Assembly (NCBI GenBank): GCA_963922455.1
Contig: CAWUIO010000091.1
Location: 1-26,370, forward strand
DNA: 26,370 nt
Source of the DNA: CAWUIO01 sp963922455
GTDB lineage: Bacteria > Bacteroidota > Bacteroidia > Cytophagales > Microscillaceae
Reading direction: 5' to 3'
Shown here piece after piece: positions 1-7,027 of the stretch. Every line of letters starts with the position of its first letter. The first letter of the stretch is position 1. The position numbers were made by a program, and so were the translations under genes. Under the pieces are notes generated by a model that saw only the letters and a program-made list of their open reading frames with translations, made no database searches and had not been told where the DNA came from.

Positions 1-53
1 AGAACCCAAAACTGACCCTTTTCGCCGACAAAAACTAAACTTAAACAGTTTCT
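1..53. repeat. Right end of family B inverted-repeat element (cut by window edge)
   Basis: Bases 1-53 match 26001-26053 at 50 of 53 positions in the same orientation. The differences are at offsets 8, 35 and 41. The copy at the far end is a complete ~175-bp element with long imperfect terminal inverted repeats ending in AGAAACTGTTTA, so this is the right terminal part of a second copy whose left part lies outside the window. The element ends at CAGTTTCT, about 9 bp before the stop codon of the DUF2306 gene. Confidence 0.8.
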
Positions 54-61
54 TACTTAAT

Positions 62-697
62 TTATGCTACATTCCTTTCTTCGGAGGCTAAACCTTGATT
101 TGACACCACACCCTGGGTACTGAAATAATGGGCCAAGCCCAGATTAAACATCCAAGGCAACCAAGCCGAAAGTTGATAAACAGGCATGAATGGAACATCC
201 GTGAATAAAGGTAGTAAGAGCAGCGTGCGTTGGGTAATAGCCGAAAAGGTGATTCCATAGTTTAGATACATCCAGTAGCGATGTTGGGCAATCTGGCCCT
301 TTCGAGCAGAATCTACCGCCTTGAGTATGGTAAGAAACCACAAAACAGCCAGCAAAGAGAATCCGTACGCGCTTATAGTCCCGCCCATCGAGTAGGGGGC
401 AAGGCAAAAACCCGAAAAACTACTTAAGAGCACACTACAAGTGTAGGCATAGCCCAAAAGCCGATGCCCTCCAGGGTACTTTTTTAAAAAAGAGGGCAGA
501 AACTGAAAAGGCCCCAGGCTTATAGCCAAAATGCCCAAGCCAATATGGGTGAGGAACACAAAACGATATGCCAGAGAGACCGCAATGGCCTTTCCTTGCA
601 AAATGCCACTGGCTCCCTCTTGGAAATAGTGGCGGCTCATCAGGAACATACTCAAGGCTCCCACAAGCAAAAAGATGAATTTGAGTGATTTAATCAT
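62..697 (-). CDS. DUF2306 family integral membrane protein
   Basis: A 211-residue protein with about six predicted membrane segments (near residues 5-21, 43-64, 84-102, 107-126, 140-162 and 172-192). The family signature is visible: H51 in helix 2, GGHRLLGYAY (76-85) after helix 2, and QHRYWMYLNYGITFSAITQR (138-157). The conserved histidines H51, H78 and H139 are typical of DUF2306 proteins, whose function is unknown. The start ATG at 695-697 precedes a hydrophobic N-terminus and no better start is seen. The LytTR regulator upstream on the same strand (gap 112 bp) may or may not be linked. The 3' end is hemmed in by a family B repeat. Confidence 0.85.
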   Translation of the reverse strand: MIKSLKFIFLLVGALSMFLMSRHYFQEGASGILQGKAIAVSLAYRFVFLTHIGLGILAISLGPFQFLPSFLKKYPGGHRLLGYAYTCSVLLSSFSGFCLAPYSMGGTISAYGFSLLAVLWFLTILKAVDSARKGQIAQHRYWMYLNYGITFSAITQRTLLLLPLFTDVPFMPVYQLSAWLPWMFNLGLAHYFSTQGVVSNQGLASEERNVA

Positions 698-809
698 AGC
701 CCCAAGCTATGCTGTACACGAGATAGAAATAAATATTTGGGCTGACTAGCAAGCCTTTGTAAGCGACAACAAAGCCCAGGGGGCCAATAACAAAGCTGTG
801 GGTTGAGTG

Positions 810-1664
810 TCAAAGGGAGCTTTGTCGTAGTTGTTCCCGAAAATGTGGGATGTACTTACGAGATACCGGTACGGTCTCCATACAATCCTCCAAATGAACC
901 TTTAAGCCCTGGGCATTTCCCCCGATGTCTTGAACTTTTTTCAAATTGAGAAGATAGGAGCGATGGCAACGGAAAAACGCTTTGCTGGCCAACTGTTTTT
1001 CCAGAGAGTTGAGCGTAAGGCGGTACAAAGCCTTGGGAGTATCACTTGTGTAAATGCTCACATAATTCCCCTCGGCCCGGGCAAAAAGAAAATGTCTTTG
1101 GGAGATGGAGAATTCTTCTTCTTTTAGGTCGGTCTGTATGCGGTATACCACTTCCTTGGATTGAACTGCTTGGGGAGATACTTCCCGGGCAATCGCCGCG
1201 GCATATTCCAAGTTTTTCCTGAGCTTTTGGTTATAATCAAAAAGCACGATCAAGAAAATGGGAAGGATACCGAGTACCCAGGTTCGGGTGATGATAAAAA
1301 GATAATTTGACCAACTAAACGAAAGCGATTGGATGTAATTGATATACATACCGTTCAAGGTCGCAATACAAAATAAAATCAAGGCATACAGCAGTATCTG
1401 ATGCTTGACCCGCCAATTCCTATCAGAAAAAAATCCAGGTAATATCTCCGGTAAGAGGTTTTGAAAAAGTAAAAAAGAGAAAAAAGAAATGAGGCCAAAA
1501 CCAGCAAAGTTTACGAATGAGTAGTCTTGGTTATTGATATGAAAGGGCTCAAAATAATACAAAAAACCAAAGATAAACAGGCCAAAAAACAAGGCAATGC
1601 CCAGACTTTTACGATGGAGCCGAGGCGGAGGATATTTTTGATTTAAAAAACGGAATACTTGCAT
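810..1664 (-). CDS. Membrane-anchored LytTR-family transcriptional regulator
   Basis: A 284-residue protein with four hydrophobic segments in the N-terminal half (about 20-38, 50-70, 88-108 and 121-142), a short cytoplasmic linker, then a LytTR DNA-binding domain at about 183-280. LytTR features visible are FLFARAEGNYVSIY (192-205), FFRCHRSYLLNLKKV (230-244) and VPVSRKYIPHF (265-275). There is no response-regulator receiver domain, so membrane sensing and DNA binding sit in one chain, a layout common in Bacteroidota. The ligand is unknown. The gene is preceded by an 87-bp gap that holds a miniature of repeat family A and separates it from the DinB gene, so it probably has its own promoter. 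DUF2306 downstream is a possible target. Confidence 0.9.
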   Translation of the reverse strand: MQVFRFLNQKYPPPRLHRKSLGIALFFGLFIFGFLYYFEPFHINNQDYSFVNFAGFGLISFFSFLLFQNLLPEILPGFFSDRNWRVKHQILLYALILFCIATLNGMYINYIQSLSFSWSNYLFIITRTWVLGILPIFLIVLFDYNQKLRKNLEYAAAIAREVSPQAVQSKEVVYRIQTDLKEEEFSISQRHFLFARAEGNYVSIYTSDTPKALYRLTLNSLEKQLASKAFFRCHRSYLLNLKKVQDIGGNAQGLKVHLEDCMETVPVSRKYIPHFREQLRQSSL

Positions 1665-1713
1665 CCTTTTTCTTGGGTAACAATTCAGATAGTGTCCAAA
1701 TATCGTAAAATTT

Positions 1714-1738
1714 GGGGGCTTGCCCGCACAGCCAAGCC
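1714..1738 (+). repeat. Miniature family A repeat (diverged subtype, loop deleted)
   Basis: A 25-nt sequence beginning GGGGGCTTGCCCGCAC and ending CAAGCC. It has the same 5' end and the same closing hexamer (GGCTTG at 1717-1722 pairs with CAAGCC at 1733-1738) as the diverged family A copy at 26227, but lacks its interior. It lies in the short gap between the LytTR and DinB genes. A chance match is possible because it is so short. Confidence 0.5.
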
Positions 1739-1751
1739 TTAAGGTCTTTTT

Positions 1752-2273
1752 CTAACACCCTCCTTGAGCCCGAAATACCCAAGCGGGTACCTTTCCTGGG
1801 GCTTGACTCAAGAGCATCTGCAACTGGCCCACGTGGTGTTGGGTATGACGCAGATTATATAGCACTATTTCCAGAAGTGAGTAGTTCATGTCCCCGGGTT
1901 CTTCGCCTTCTACAAAGCGGACTTGGTAGCTATCCTCATCTAAATCCTCTATCATGTCAAACGCTCGGGTTTTAATCTGGCTAAGATAGGCCAAGAGCTC
2001 TTCTGGCGGGTAGTGGCGCTTGGGTAGTACATCTCCCAGGGCTTCGGGCGGCATGTCCTTGGGGCTTTGGATAGTAAAATCTAGGAGGGGACTGAAGTTT
2101 TGAGGCGGAATGGTGAGGTAATAGTCCAGAAAAATCACGCTATGGAAGGCCAGATAATAGAAACGCTTCTGGTTTTGGTAATATTCTCGTGGGCAAGCCT
2201 GGATGACGTTTTCCAGCATCTCGATGCTGGCCCCGAATTGCTTTTGAAGGCTTTGCTTGAGGTCTTTTAGCAT
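1752..2273 (-). CDS. DinB family protein (four-helix bundle, putative metal-dependent)
   Basis: A 173-residue, mostly helical protein. The DinB-type metal triad can be placed at H44 (in LAFHSVIFLDYYL) and in the late helix NLRHTQHHVGQLQMLL (140-155; H143 and H146/H147). DinB-superfamily proteins include bacillithiol/mycothiol-dependent transferases and many uncharacterised members, and the reaction here is unknown. It is the last gene of a four-gene minus-strand operon, starting 3 nt after the stop codon of the alpha/beta hydrolase gene. That tight spacing argues for co-transcription and possible translational coupling. Confidence 0.85.
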   Translation of the reverse strand: MLKDLKQSLQKQFGASIEMLENVIQACPREYYQNQKRFYYLAFHSVIFLDYYLTIPPQNFSPLLDFTIQSPKDMPPEALGDVLPKRHYPPEELLAYLSQIKTRAFDMIEDLDEDSYQVRFVEGEEPGDMNYSLLEIVLYNLRHTQHHVGQLQMLLSQAPGKVPAWVFRAQGGC

Positions 2274-2276
2274 AAA

Positions 2277-3134
2277 CTACGGGTTTTGGATCATTCGGAT
2301 CGTCGCTTCCACAATCTCCTCGGGATAATCTTCCTGTAAAAAGTGGGAACCTGGCAATTGGGTGATACCTTCCAAACCCAAGCTTTTTTGGAGGGGAGTA
2401 CCGTGCTTAGCCAGGGTAAGCCCCGGGTCATTCACCCCCCAGACAATCTGAATGGGTACCGCTAAGTTTTTCAAAGCCTGGATATACTGCTCTTCTTTGG
2501 CAGGAGTTGCTTCAAAACTGCGCATAATTTTAAGAAAAGACCGGCCTTTATCCCGGTGATTGAGCAATTGGATGTACGCTTGGGCATCTTTCAAATGAAA
2601 AGATTCCTTTTTATGAATACCGCGCCAATGCATCAAAAAACGAAATAAAAAGGGCACAGTGCCTGCCAAAAACATCTCTCCCAGTCCTCTTTGCTCAAAA
2701 AAGAACATGGGGAAAGGCATCTTAAAACTTCCTAGATTGGCAATAGGCGTATTCAGTAGGGTCACCGAGCGGACTCTTTCTGGATGATGACCAATCATTT
2801 CGCAAGCAAGGGGCCCACCGATATCGTGGAGGATGAGATGGTATTTTTGCAAGGCCAAGGCCTCAATTGCTTGGCTGCACCACTTACCTAGATGAGTCCA
2901 CGAGTAATCAAAATCTTTGGGCTTGTCCGAGAGGCCCATACCCAAGAGGTCAAAAGCCAAGGCTCGGTATCCTTTTTGAGCCAGGAGCGGGAGCATTTTC
3001 CGGTAAAGAAAGGAGGAAGCCGGTACGCCGTGCATACAGACCACGGGTTCACCCTGGCCTTCTTCTCGGAGGAAAGCCTGGTGCTGACCCACTTTGAAAG
3101 ATCTACCTGCTGACTCGAGGGTACTTGTGGCCAT
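2277..3134 (-). CDS. Alpha/beta hydrolase, haloalkane dehalogenase/epoxide hydrolase-like
   Basis: A 285-residue cytoplasmic alpha/beta hydrolase with no signal peptide. Visible elements are the oxyanion motif HGVPAS (35-40), FDLLGMGLSDKP (61-72), the nucleophile elbow ILHDIGGP (101-108) with D104 as nucleophile, the acid region VWGVNDPG (231-238, D236) and the catalytic His in GSHFLQEDYPEE (H264). An Asp nucleophile places it with haloalkane dehalogenases, fluoroacetate dehalogenases and epoxide hydrolases. The Trp that follows the nucleophile in haloalkane dehalogenases (HDWG) is Ile here, which removes one halide-stabilising residue, so dehalogenation is not assured. The ATG lies at the end of the ArsR gene (next codon boundary), making it part of the ArsR-regulated operon. 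Confidence 0.88.
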   Translation of the reverse strand: MATSTLESAGRSFKVGQHQAFLREEGQGEPVVCMHGVPASSFLYRKMLPLLAQKGYRALAFDLLGMGLSDKPKDFDYSWTHLGKWCSQAIEALALQKYHLILHDIGGPLACEMIGHHPERVRSVTLLNTPIANLGSFKMPFPMFFFEQRGLGEMFLAGTVPFLFRFLMHWRGIHKKESFHLKDAQAYIQLLNHRDKGRSFLKIMRSFEATPAKEEQYIQALKNLAVPIQIVWGVNDPGLTLAKHGTPLQKSLGLEGITQLPGSHFLQEDYPEEIVEATIRMIQNP

Positions 3135-3857
3135 TTATTTTTTTTTAGGGGAGTCGATTTGTTTGAGCCTTAAGTTAAAATGTTTTTCCAATTCCCGGCT
3201 TCCTTTGACGGTTAAAATGAGTTCTCGTGAGTGATTTTTTCTACGCAGCCAAGCTTCTCCTAGCATTAGCTGGAGCAAGGCGGCCCCTAAGGCCCCCCCG
3301 ATATGATGTTTTCTTTCGCTCCAGTCTAAGCAGGGATAGGCAAATTTTCGCTTGAGTTTGTGCAGTTCCTGGGGTTCTACCCCTAGGCTACAAAATTTTT
3401 TTTGCCCCATTTCCGTACAAAAATAGCTGTTCTGATCAAGGTACAAGATGCCTGTTTGGAGGAAATGTTGCGAGATGGCAACTCCCAGGTATCCAGCTAA
3501 GTGGTCATAGCAAGAACGAGCGTATCGGATGCCCTGGAGCCTTTGCATCGGTAATTCTTCCTCAGGGCTGTGAATAGGCTTGCTTAAATAGGCCAAGCCT
3601 TCCAAGGCTTCGGCGACGGTAGTATCGTACAGTCGGTAATACTTGTGCCGCCCTTGCTTCTCGACCCGCAAAAGGTGTTTGTCTAGTAATTTTTTGAGAT
3701 GGTTGCTGCCAGATTGCTGGCTAATATCGGCGATGCAAGCCAGCTCCCTGGCGGTATACGCCCGGCCATCGGTGAGGTGCCAGAGCATCTTGGCCCGGGC
3801 TTTTTCACCAATCAAGCTGGCCAAATGCGAGAAACGCTCCTCCATATTATCCATCAT
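3135..3857 (-). CDS. ArsR-type winged-helix transcriptional regulator
   Basis: A 240-residue protein with an N-terminal ArsR/SmtB winged helix (about 5-80: ARAKMLWHLTDGRAYTARE, then ISQQSGSNHLKKLLDKHLL with the recognition helix, then the wing around RHKYYRLYD). The C-terminal part carries the family-typical ARSCYDHLAGYLGVAI (113-128) and CLDWSERKHHIGGALGAALL. These longer ArsR proteins often control neighbouring detoxification or transport genes; the signal here is unknown. Cysteines are present but no clear metal-site pair is seen. The start ATG overlaps the 3' end of the ACT gene by 11 nt, and the hydrolase gene starts directly after its stop, so it is probably an autoregulated operon member. 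Confidence 0.9.
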   Translation of the reverse strand: MMDNMEERFSHLASLIGEKARAKMLWHLTDGRAYTARELACIADISQQSGSNHLKKLLDKHLLRVEKQGRHKYYRLYDTTVAEALEGLAYLSKPIHSPEEELPMQRLQGIRYARSCYDHLAGYLGVAISQHFLQTGILYLDQNSYFCTEMGQKKFCSLGVEPQELHKLKRKFAYPCLDWSERKHHIGGALGAALLQLMLGEAWLRRKNHSRELILTVKGSRELEKHFNLRLKQIDSPKKK

Positions 3858-4245
3858 AAGCGCCTTTTTTCCAATTATCAGAAATTTCTCGGCCTCTTTC
3901 GTAATTATCTACCACCAAAATCAACTGATTGTCGTGATCGCTATATTGGGTGAGGATGTTTACGTGATTATCGGCCATAATCCGGCACAATTTACCCAAT
4001 TGTCCCGGTACTTCCTGTTTTAATTTTTGAATCAGCACTTTGTTGACCTTCGCCACCCGGATTCCGGCCGCTTCAAGCGCTTTTTTTCCCGCTTGCCCGT
4101 CGGCTACCAAAAAGTGGGCAATGCCCCGGTTGTTGTGGACAAATACGCCTCCGCCCTCCAAGCTGACGTGAGCTGCCCCTAACACTTCGCCCATTTGAGC
4201 CAAGGCACCGGGCTGGTTTTCCAAGTGAATTTCTAAATCTTGCAT
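3847..4245 (-). CDS. Tandem ACT-domain amino-acid-binding protein
   Basis: A 132-residue protein made of two ACT modules. The first (about 3-70) begins LEIHLENQPGALAQMGEVL, the standard ACT ligand-loop signature with PGAL. The second (about 71-128) has VPGQLGKLCRIMADNHVNI with PGQLG, followed by the strand QLILVVDNYE. There is no catalytic domain, so it is a stand-alone binding or regulatory protein, as in Bacteroidota small ACT proteins that resemble the regulatory parts of amino-acid enzymes. It is the first gene of the operon with ArsR, hydrolase and DinB, and its stop overlaps the ArsR start. A TACCTTTG promoter element lies 24 nt upstream of the ATG. Confidence 0.88.
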   Translation of the reverse strand: MQDLEIHLENQPGALAQMGEVLGAAHVSLEGGGVFVHNNRGIAHFLVADGQAGKKALEAAGIRVAKVNKVLIQKLKQEVPGQLGKLCRIMADNHVNILTQYSDHDNQLILVVDNYERGREISDNWKKGAYDG

Positions 4246-4268
4246 ATGTAGCGTAGGTTTATCTATCT

Positions 4269-4276
4269 CAAAGGTA
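4269..4276 (-). promoter_or_regulatory. Putative -7 promoter element of the ACT-ArsR-hydrolase-DinB operon
   Basis: On the minus strand this reads TACCTTTG, a perfect match to the Bacteroidota TAnnTTTG -7 element, 24 nt upstream of the ACT gene ATG. No clear TTTG -33 partner stands at the usual 17-23 nt spacing, so the call is moderate. Confidence 0.45.
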
Positions 4277-4414
4277 GGCAGTCAAATTGAGGAACAGTTC
4301 AGTTTAGGATGTACTATGAAGGGGCATAGGCTTCATGGAGTAGACAAGGAAGGGCCTTAAAAATGCTATTGCTAAGGAGAGTATAAATTTTACCCATGTT
4401 AGCATAAAAATTTT

Positions 4415-4542
4415 GGGCTGCCCCCGGCGATGTAAGAATGGGGCTTTAGTAACAATGGGGGCGCCGGGGTCGGGCTTTCGCTACTCGCTGCCTTTCCCCC
4501 TAGGCCTGCACGAGCTCAAACAGGCCGCTCTATCCCTCAGCC
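4415..4542 (+). repeat. Family A structured intergenic repeat, copy 1
   Basis: About 128 nt in the divergent gap between the ACT operon and the Crp/Fnr gene. Outer stem GGCTG (4416-4420) pairs with CAGCC (4538-4542). Inner stem CCCCGGCG (4422-4429) pairs with CGCCGGGG (4462-4469). Then follow the conserved core GGTCGGGCTTTCGCTACTC and the conserved 3' block CGAGCTCAAACAGGCCGC. Both stems differ in sequence from the other copies (GGCTT/AAGCC, CCCGCGC/GCGCGGG) yet remain paired, which is compensatory change. Confidence 0.8.
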
Positions 4543-4567
4543 AATGGATGTAAGGGGTAGGCCAGAA

Positions 4568-4596
4568 TTTGATAGGTTTATAAATTGGTACTTTTG
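4568..4596 (+). promoter_or_regulatory. Bacteroidota-type promoter of the Crp/Fnr gene
   Basis: TTTG at 4568-4571, a 17-nt spacer, then TACTTTTG at 4589-4596, which matches the TTTG / TAnnTTTG consensus of Bacteroidota sigma factor. The element ends 40 nt before the ATG at 4637, just downstream of family A copy 1. Confidence 0.65.
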
Positions 4597-4636
4597 AGAT
4601 CCAGCTTTTTTGGATTTTATTGGTAATTCCAAACAG

Positions 4637-5284
4637 ATGAAACGTAGCATGAACCAAAATCAAATACGAGAAAAACTCCGAGACATGGGCTTTTACCATG
4701 AAGAACTGCTCGAGCAGTTAATCAGTCTAGGTAAGTTGTGTGCATATGTACCAGGGGAGCTTCAAGTTGAGCAAGGCAGGTTTCTCAAAACAATTCCCCT
4801 GGTTTTGGAAGGGCAGTTCCGCGTTTATAAAAGTTCAGAGGAGGCCCGGGAAGTACTTTTATATTATCTATCTTCTCGACAATGTTGCCCGATGTCTATC
4901 GCAGCAGCGTATCAAAAAAAGATTAGCCTGGTCAATTCTAAGACGATAGTGCCCTCCCAAGTATTAGAGGTACCCGTTACCCTTGTTGATCCCCTAATGA
5001 GGTATGAAAGCTGGCGCAAATTTATCCTGCACAACCTGATCGATGCCTATCAAGAATTGATAGAGTTGTATACCTAAGTGGTTTTTAAAAAACTAGACGA
5101 GCGTATTCTAAGCTATTTGCAAAAACAAAGCCTTGCGAAGCAATCTACCCGTTTAGCTATTTCTCACGAAGATTTGGCAAAAGAAATGGGAACCTCGCGG
5201 GAGGTTATTTCAAGAGTATTAAAGCGCATGGAAGAGGAAGGAAAAATCTACCTTGCCCACCGCATGATCACCTTGCGCAAATAA
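4637..5284 (+). pseudogene. Crp/Fnr-family regulator interrupted by an in-frame TAA
   Basis: One reading frame encodes a complete Bacteroidota Crp/Fnr regulator except for a TAA at 5075-5077. The N-terminal part (ATG 4637, or ATG 4649; the upstream TTG at 4610 is less likely) is a cyclic-nucleotide-binding-like sensor with VEQGRFLKTIPLVLEGQFRV and REVLLYYLSSRQCCPMSIA. The part after the stop, beginning at GTG 5078 in the same frame, is the HTH_Crp domain: VFKKLDERILSYLQ, then SHEDLAKEMGTSREVISRVL with the recognition helix, then the wing GKIYLAHRMITLR. In family members this junction reads like ELLETxDExAFxKLDERLL, so the TAA most likely replaces a GAA (Glu) codon by one substitution. Without read-through or internal initiation at GTG 5078, the sensor and DNA-binding domains are separated. 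Confidence 0.85.
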
Positions 5285-5293
5285 AAACGTACT

Positions 5294-5309
5294 TGTAACA
5301 TGTGTCACA
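5294..5309. promoter_or_regulatory. Crp/Fnr-like operator palindrome
   Basis: TGTAAC-ATGT-GTCACA is a 16-bp imperfect inverted repeat (5 of 6 arm positions match) of the TGTnAC...GTnACA type bound by Crp/Fnr proteins. It lies 10 nt after the stop of the HTH_Crp part of the broken regulator and ahead of a weak plus-strand frame, so it may mark the promoter of a lost or undetected target gene. No promoter next to it is clear. Confidence 0.4.
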
Positions 5310-5319
5310 GGTTCTTTTT

Positions 5320-5613
5320 ATGCTCAAAGCCTTACTTTGTGAAGTAAATAAAAGCCAAACAAGAAATTTTGCTGGGCAAGGGTTTAGGGTGAACTATGAA
5401 AAACCTAAGTATCTAGGGGAAACCTATTTTTTTAATCTTTATGTTCCTCAGCCCTGTCGAGTCAATTTTTCTAATTTGGCTTTAAGTCAGCTTCCTAAAC
5501 CGTATTATATCCATTTCCAGCCGAAATACTTTGGGAAGAGTAAGCTTGAGCGGCTTATGAATATGCGTCTGAGTCTAAGTGATTCAATTTTCTTGGCTAA
5601 AAACACTTTGTAA
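5320..5613 (+). CDS. Small hypothetical protein, doubtful
   Basis: An open frame of 97 codons from ATG 5320 (GTG 5302 is also possible but overlaps the palindrome). I recognise no family. The product is basic and aromatic-rich in the middle (YLGETYFFNLYVPQPC), with no signal peptide or membrane segment. It follows the broken Crp/Fnr gene by 35 nt. It could be a real small gene, a remnant, or chance. Confidence 0.25.
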   Translation: MLKALLCEVNKSQTRNFAGQGFRVNYEKPKYLGETYFFNLYVPQPCRVNFSNLALSQLPKPYYIHFQPKYFGKSKLERLMNMRLSLSDSIFLAKNTL

Positions 5614-5857
5614 GCGATTTAGGGCCGGCAGGAACCACCCTAATGTATTGTCTGGATTAATTCAGGCAGAAACGGCTCATGATATCAGCCTATAGCTTGC
5701 CCTTAGTCTAAGAACTTGAATAACTAGGGGGATGCTAAGCCCTTGCCTCTTCCTTAACCCCACTTGGGGAATTTTTTTAAATTTTAACGCACCTTGTCTC
5801 ATGAAAATCAATTCAAACTCTCGAGGGTTTTTTAGTTTCTACCCCTGATATTGCATT
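5614..5857 (+). other. Intergenic region with weak terminator-like hairpin
   Basis: No gene is seen apart from the disrupted N-terminal codons of the next hydrolase (5801-5857, see that entry). A short hairpin CCCC-ACTT-GGGG (about 5759-5770) is followed by a T-rich stretch on the plus strand, which could be a weak terminator or leader structure. Confidence 0.3.
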
Positions 5858-6832
5858 TTGACCCTACTTTTACTACACGCCTGCCAAGAAAAACCAAAAG
5901 CTCAAAACAGGTCCCTAAGCGAAAGTGAGGAAGTTCAACCCAGCTCAGCCACTTCAGGAGAAGAGAATAATCCTACTCAGTACGGTATTATCGAGGTGGA
6001 TGGCGTAGATATTTTTTATCGAGAAGCAGGCCCAAAGGATGCCCCAACAATTTTGCTCTTGCACGGCTATCCCACTTCCTCTCATATGTTCCGTAACTTG
6101 ATACGAGACTTATCCAACCAGTTTCACCTACTGGCCCCAGACTATCCCGGCTATGGGCGAAGCGAACAGCCTCCCATGAGTGAGTTTGCGTATACCTTTG
6201 ACCACATGGCTGATTTGATGGATGGTTTTATGCAAAAAAAAGGGGTGGGCGACTTTAGCGTATACCTGATGGATTATGGCGCCCCTATAGGCTATCGTCT
6301 GGTAACAAAATATCCCGATAGAGTCCAGTCGCTTATCATTCAAAATGGGTGTGCCTATGAGGAGGGCTTGCTTACTTTTTGGGATCCTATTAAGAAATAT
6401 TGGAAGGAAAAAACAGAAGCCAATGGCAAAGCTTTGGAAGGTTTTCATTCTCGGGAGGGGCTGTACTGGCAGTATACCCATGGAGTTCCTGATAATAGCA
6501 TGATTAGCCCAGATAATTGGGAGATTGATCTAAGACACCTTAAGCGTCCCGAAAATAACGCAATCCAATTGGCTATGTTTTATGATTACCAAACTAATGT
6601 GGACTTATATCCGGAGTGGCAAGCCTATTTCCGAGAAAACCAACCTCCTACGCTGATTGTGTACGGTAAAAATGACTTCATTTTTCCGGAAGCTGGAGCG
6701 CATGCCTACAAAAAAGATCTCAAAAATATTGACTTCAATTTGTACGATGCCGGGCATTTTGCCTTAGAGAGCCACGGAACTGAAATTGCGGCAAAGATCC
6801 GCACATTTATGAATAAGCACCTCAAGAATTGA
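5858..6832 (+). CDS. Lipoprotein alpha/beta hydrolase with damaged signal peptide
   Basis: A 324-residue frame (TTG start 5858) with a lipobox-like LLLHAC (C9), a low-complexity linker to about residue 40, then an alpha/beta hydrolase. Its motifs are LLLHGYPTSSHMF (67-79), APDYPGYGRSEQP (93-105), nucleophile elbow VYLMDYGAPIG (135-145, D139), acid region VYGKNDFIF (268-276, D273) and His in DAGHFALESH (H300). The usual HD of the elbow is MD here. The start is odd: ATG 5801 is in frame and would give a proper lipoprotein signal peptide (MKINSNSRGFFSFYP, then YCILTLLLLHAC), but TGA at 5846-5848 interrupts it. From TTG 5858 the signal is very short and uncharged, so export is doubtful. The body is intact. 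Probable location if exported: lipid-anchored in the envelope. Confidence 0.75.
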   Translation: MTLLLLHACQEKPKAQNRSLSESEEVQPSSATSGEENNPTQYGIIEVDGVDIFYREAGPKDAPTILLLHGYPTSSHMFRNLIRDLSNQFHLLAPDYPGYGRSEQPPMSEFAYTFDHMADLMDGFMQKKGVGDFSVYLMDYGAPIGYRLVTKYPDRVQSLIIQNGCAYEEGLLTFWDPIKKYWKEKTEANGKALEGFHSREGLYWQYTHGVPDNSMISPDNWEIDLRHLKRPENNAIQLAMFYDYQTNVDLYPEWQAYFRENQPPTLIVYGKNDFIFPEAGAHAYKKDLKNIDFNLYDAGHFALESHGTEIAAKIRTFMNKHLKN

Positions 6833-6897
6833 GGACTTGGTACACGGATCTAAGCTAAGTTCCAAAAGCTTCAGGGCTACATGCAATACAGGCTCCT

Positions 6898-7027
6898 GGC
6901 TTAGGGATAGAGCCTTTGTTTGAGCCCGTGTAGGCAGGAGGGGGGCAGGCGAGTGGCGAAAGCCCGACCCGCGCGAGCCTCTAATTTTTAAGGGGGCACC
7001 CGTGTACATATCGCGCGGGGAAGCCCC
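6898..7027 (-). repeat. Family A structured intergenic repeat, copy 2
   Basis: Minus-strand copy of about 130 nt between the convergent lipoprotein hydrolase and the broken hydrolase; it ends directly at the latter's stop codon (7028). Inner stem arms are 7011-7019 and 6968-6976 (CCCGCGCGA with TCGCGCGGG on the minus strand, 9 perfect pairs). Outer stem arms are GGCTT (7021-7025) and AAGCC (6898-6902). The core (CGGGCTTTCGCCACTCGC) and 3' block (GGGCTCAAACAAAGGCTC) are more diverged than in copies 1 and 5. Confidence 0.8.

Noticed and set aside
144..407. 87-codon frame opposite the DUF2306 gene frame set
   Set aside because: It is a shadow frame of the well-supported DUF2306 gene with no family signal of its own.
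4481..4699. 72-codon minus-strand frame over family A copy 1
   Set aside because: The codons are made by the repeat and the start of the Crp/Fnr gene. Similar frames appear in every family A copy (12324-12554, 6764-7009, 20811-21011, 26093-26326), as expected for GC-rich repeats, not genes.
5858..6832. True haloalkane dehalogenase
   Set aside because: The elbow is MDYG rather than HDWG and the halide-binding Trp is not seen, so the narrower enzyme name is not supported.
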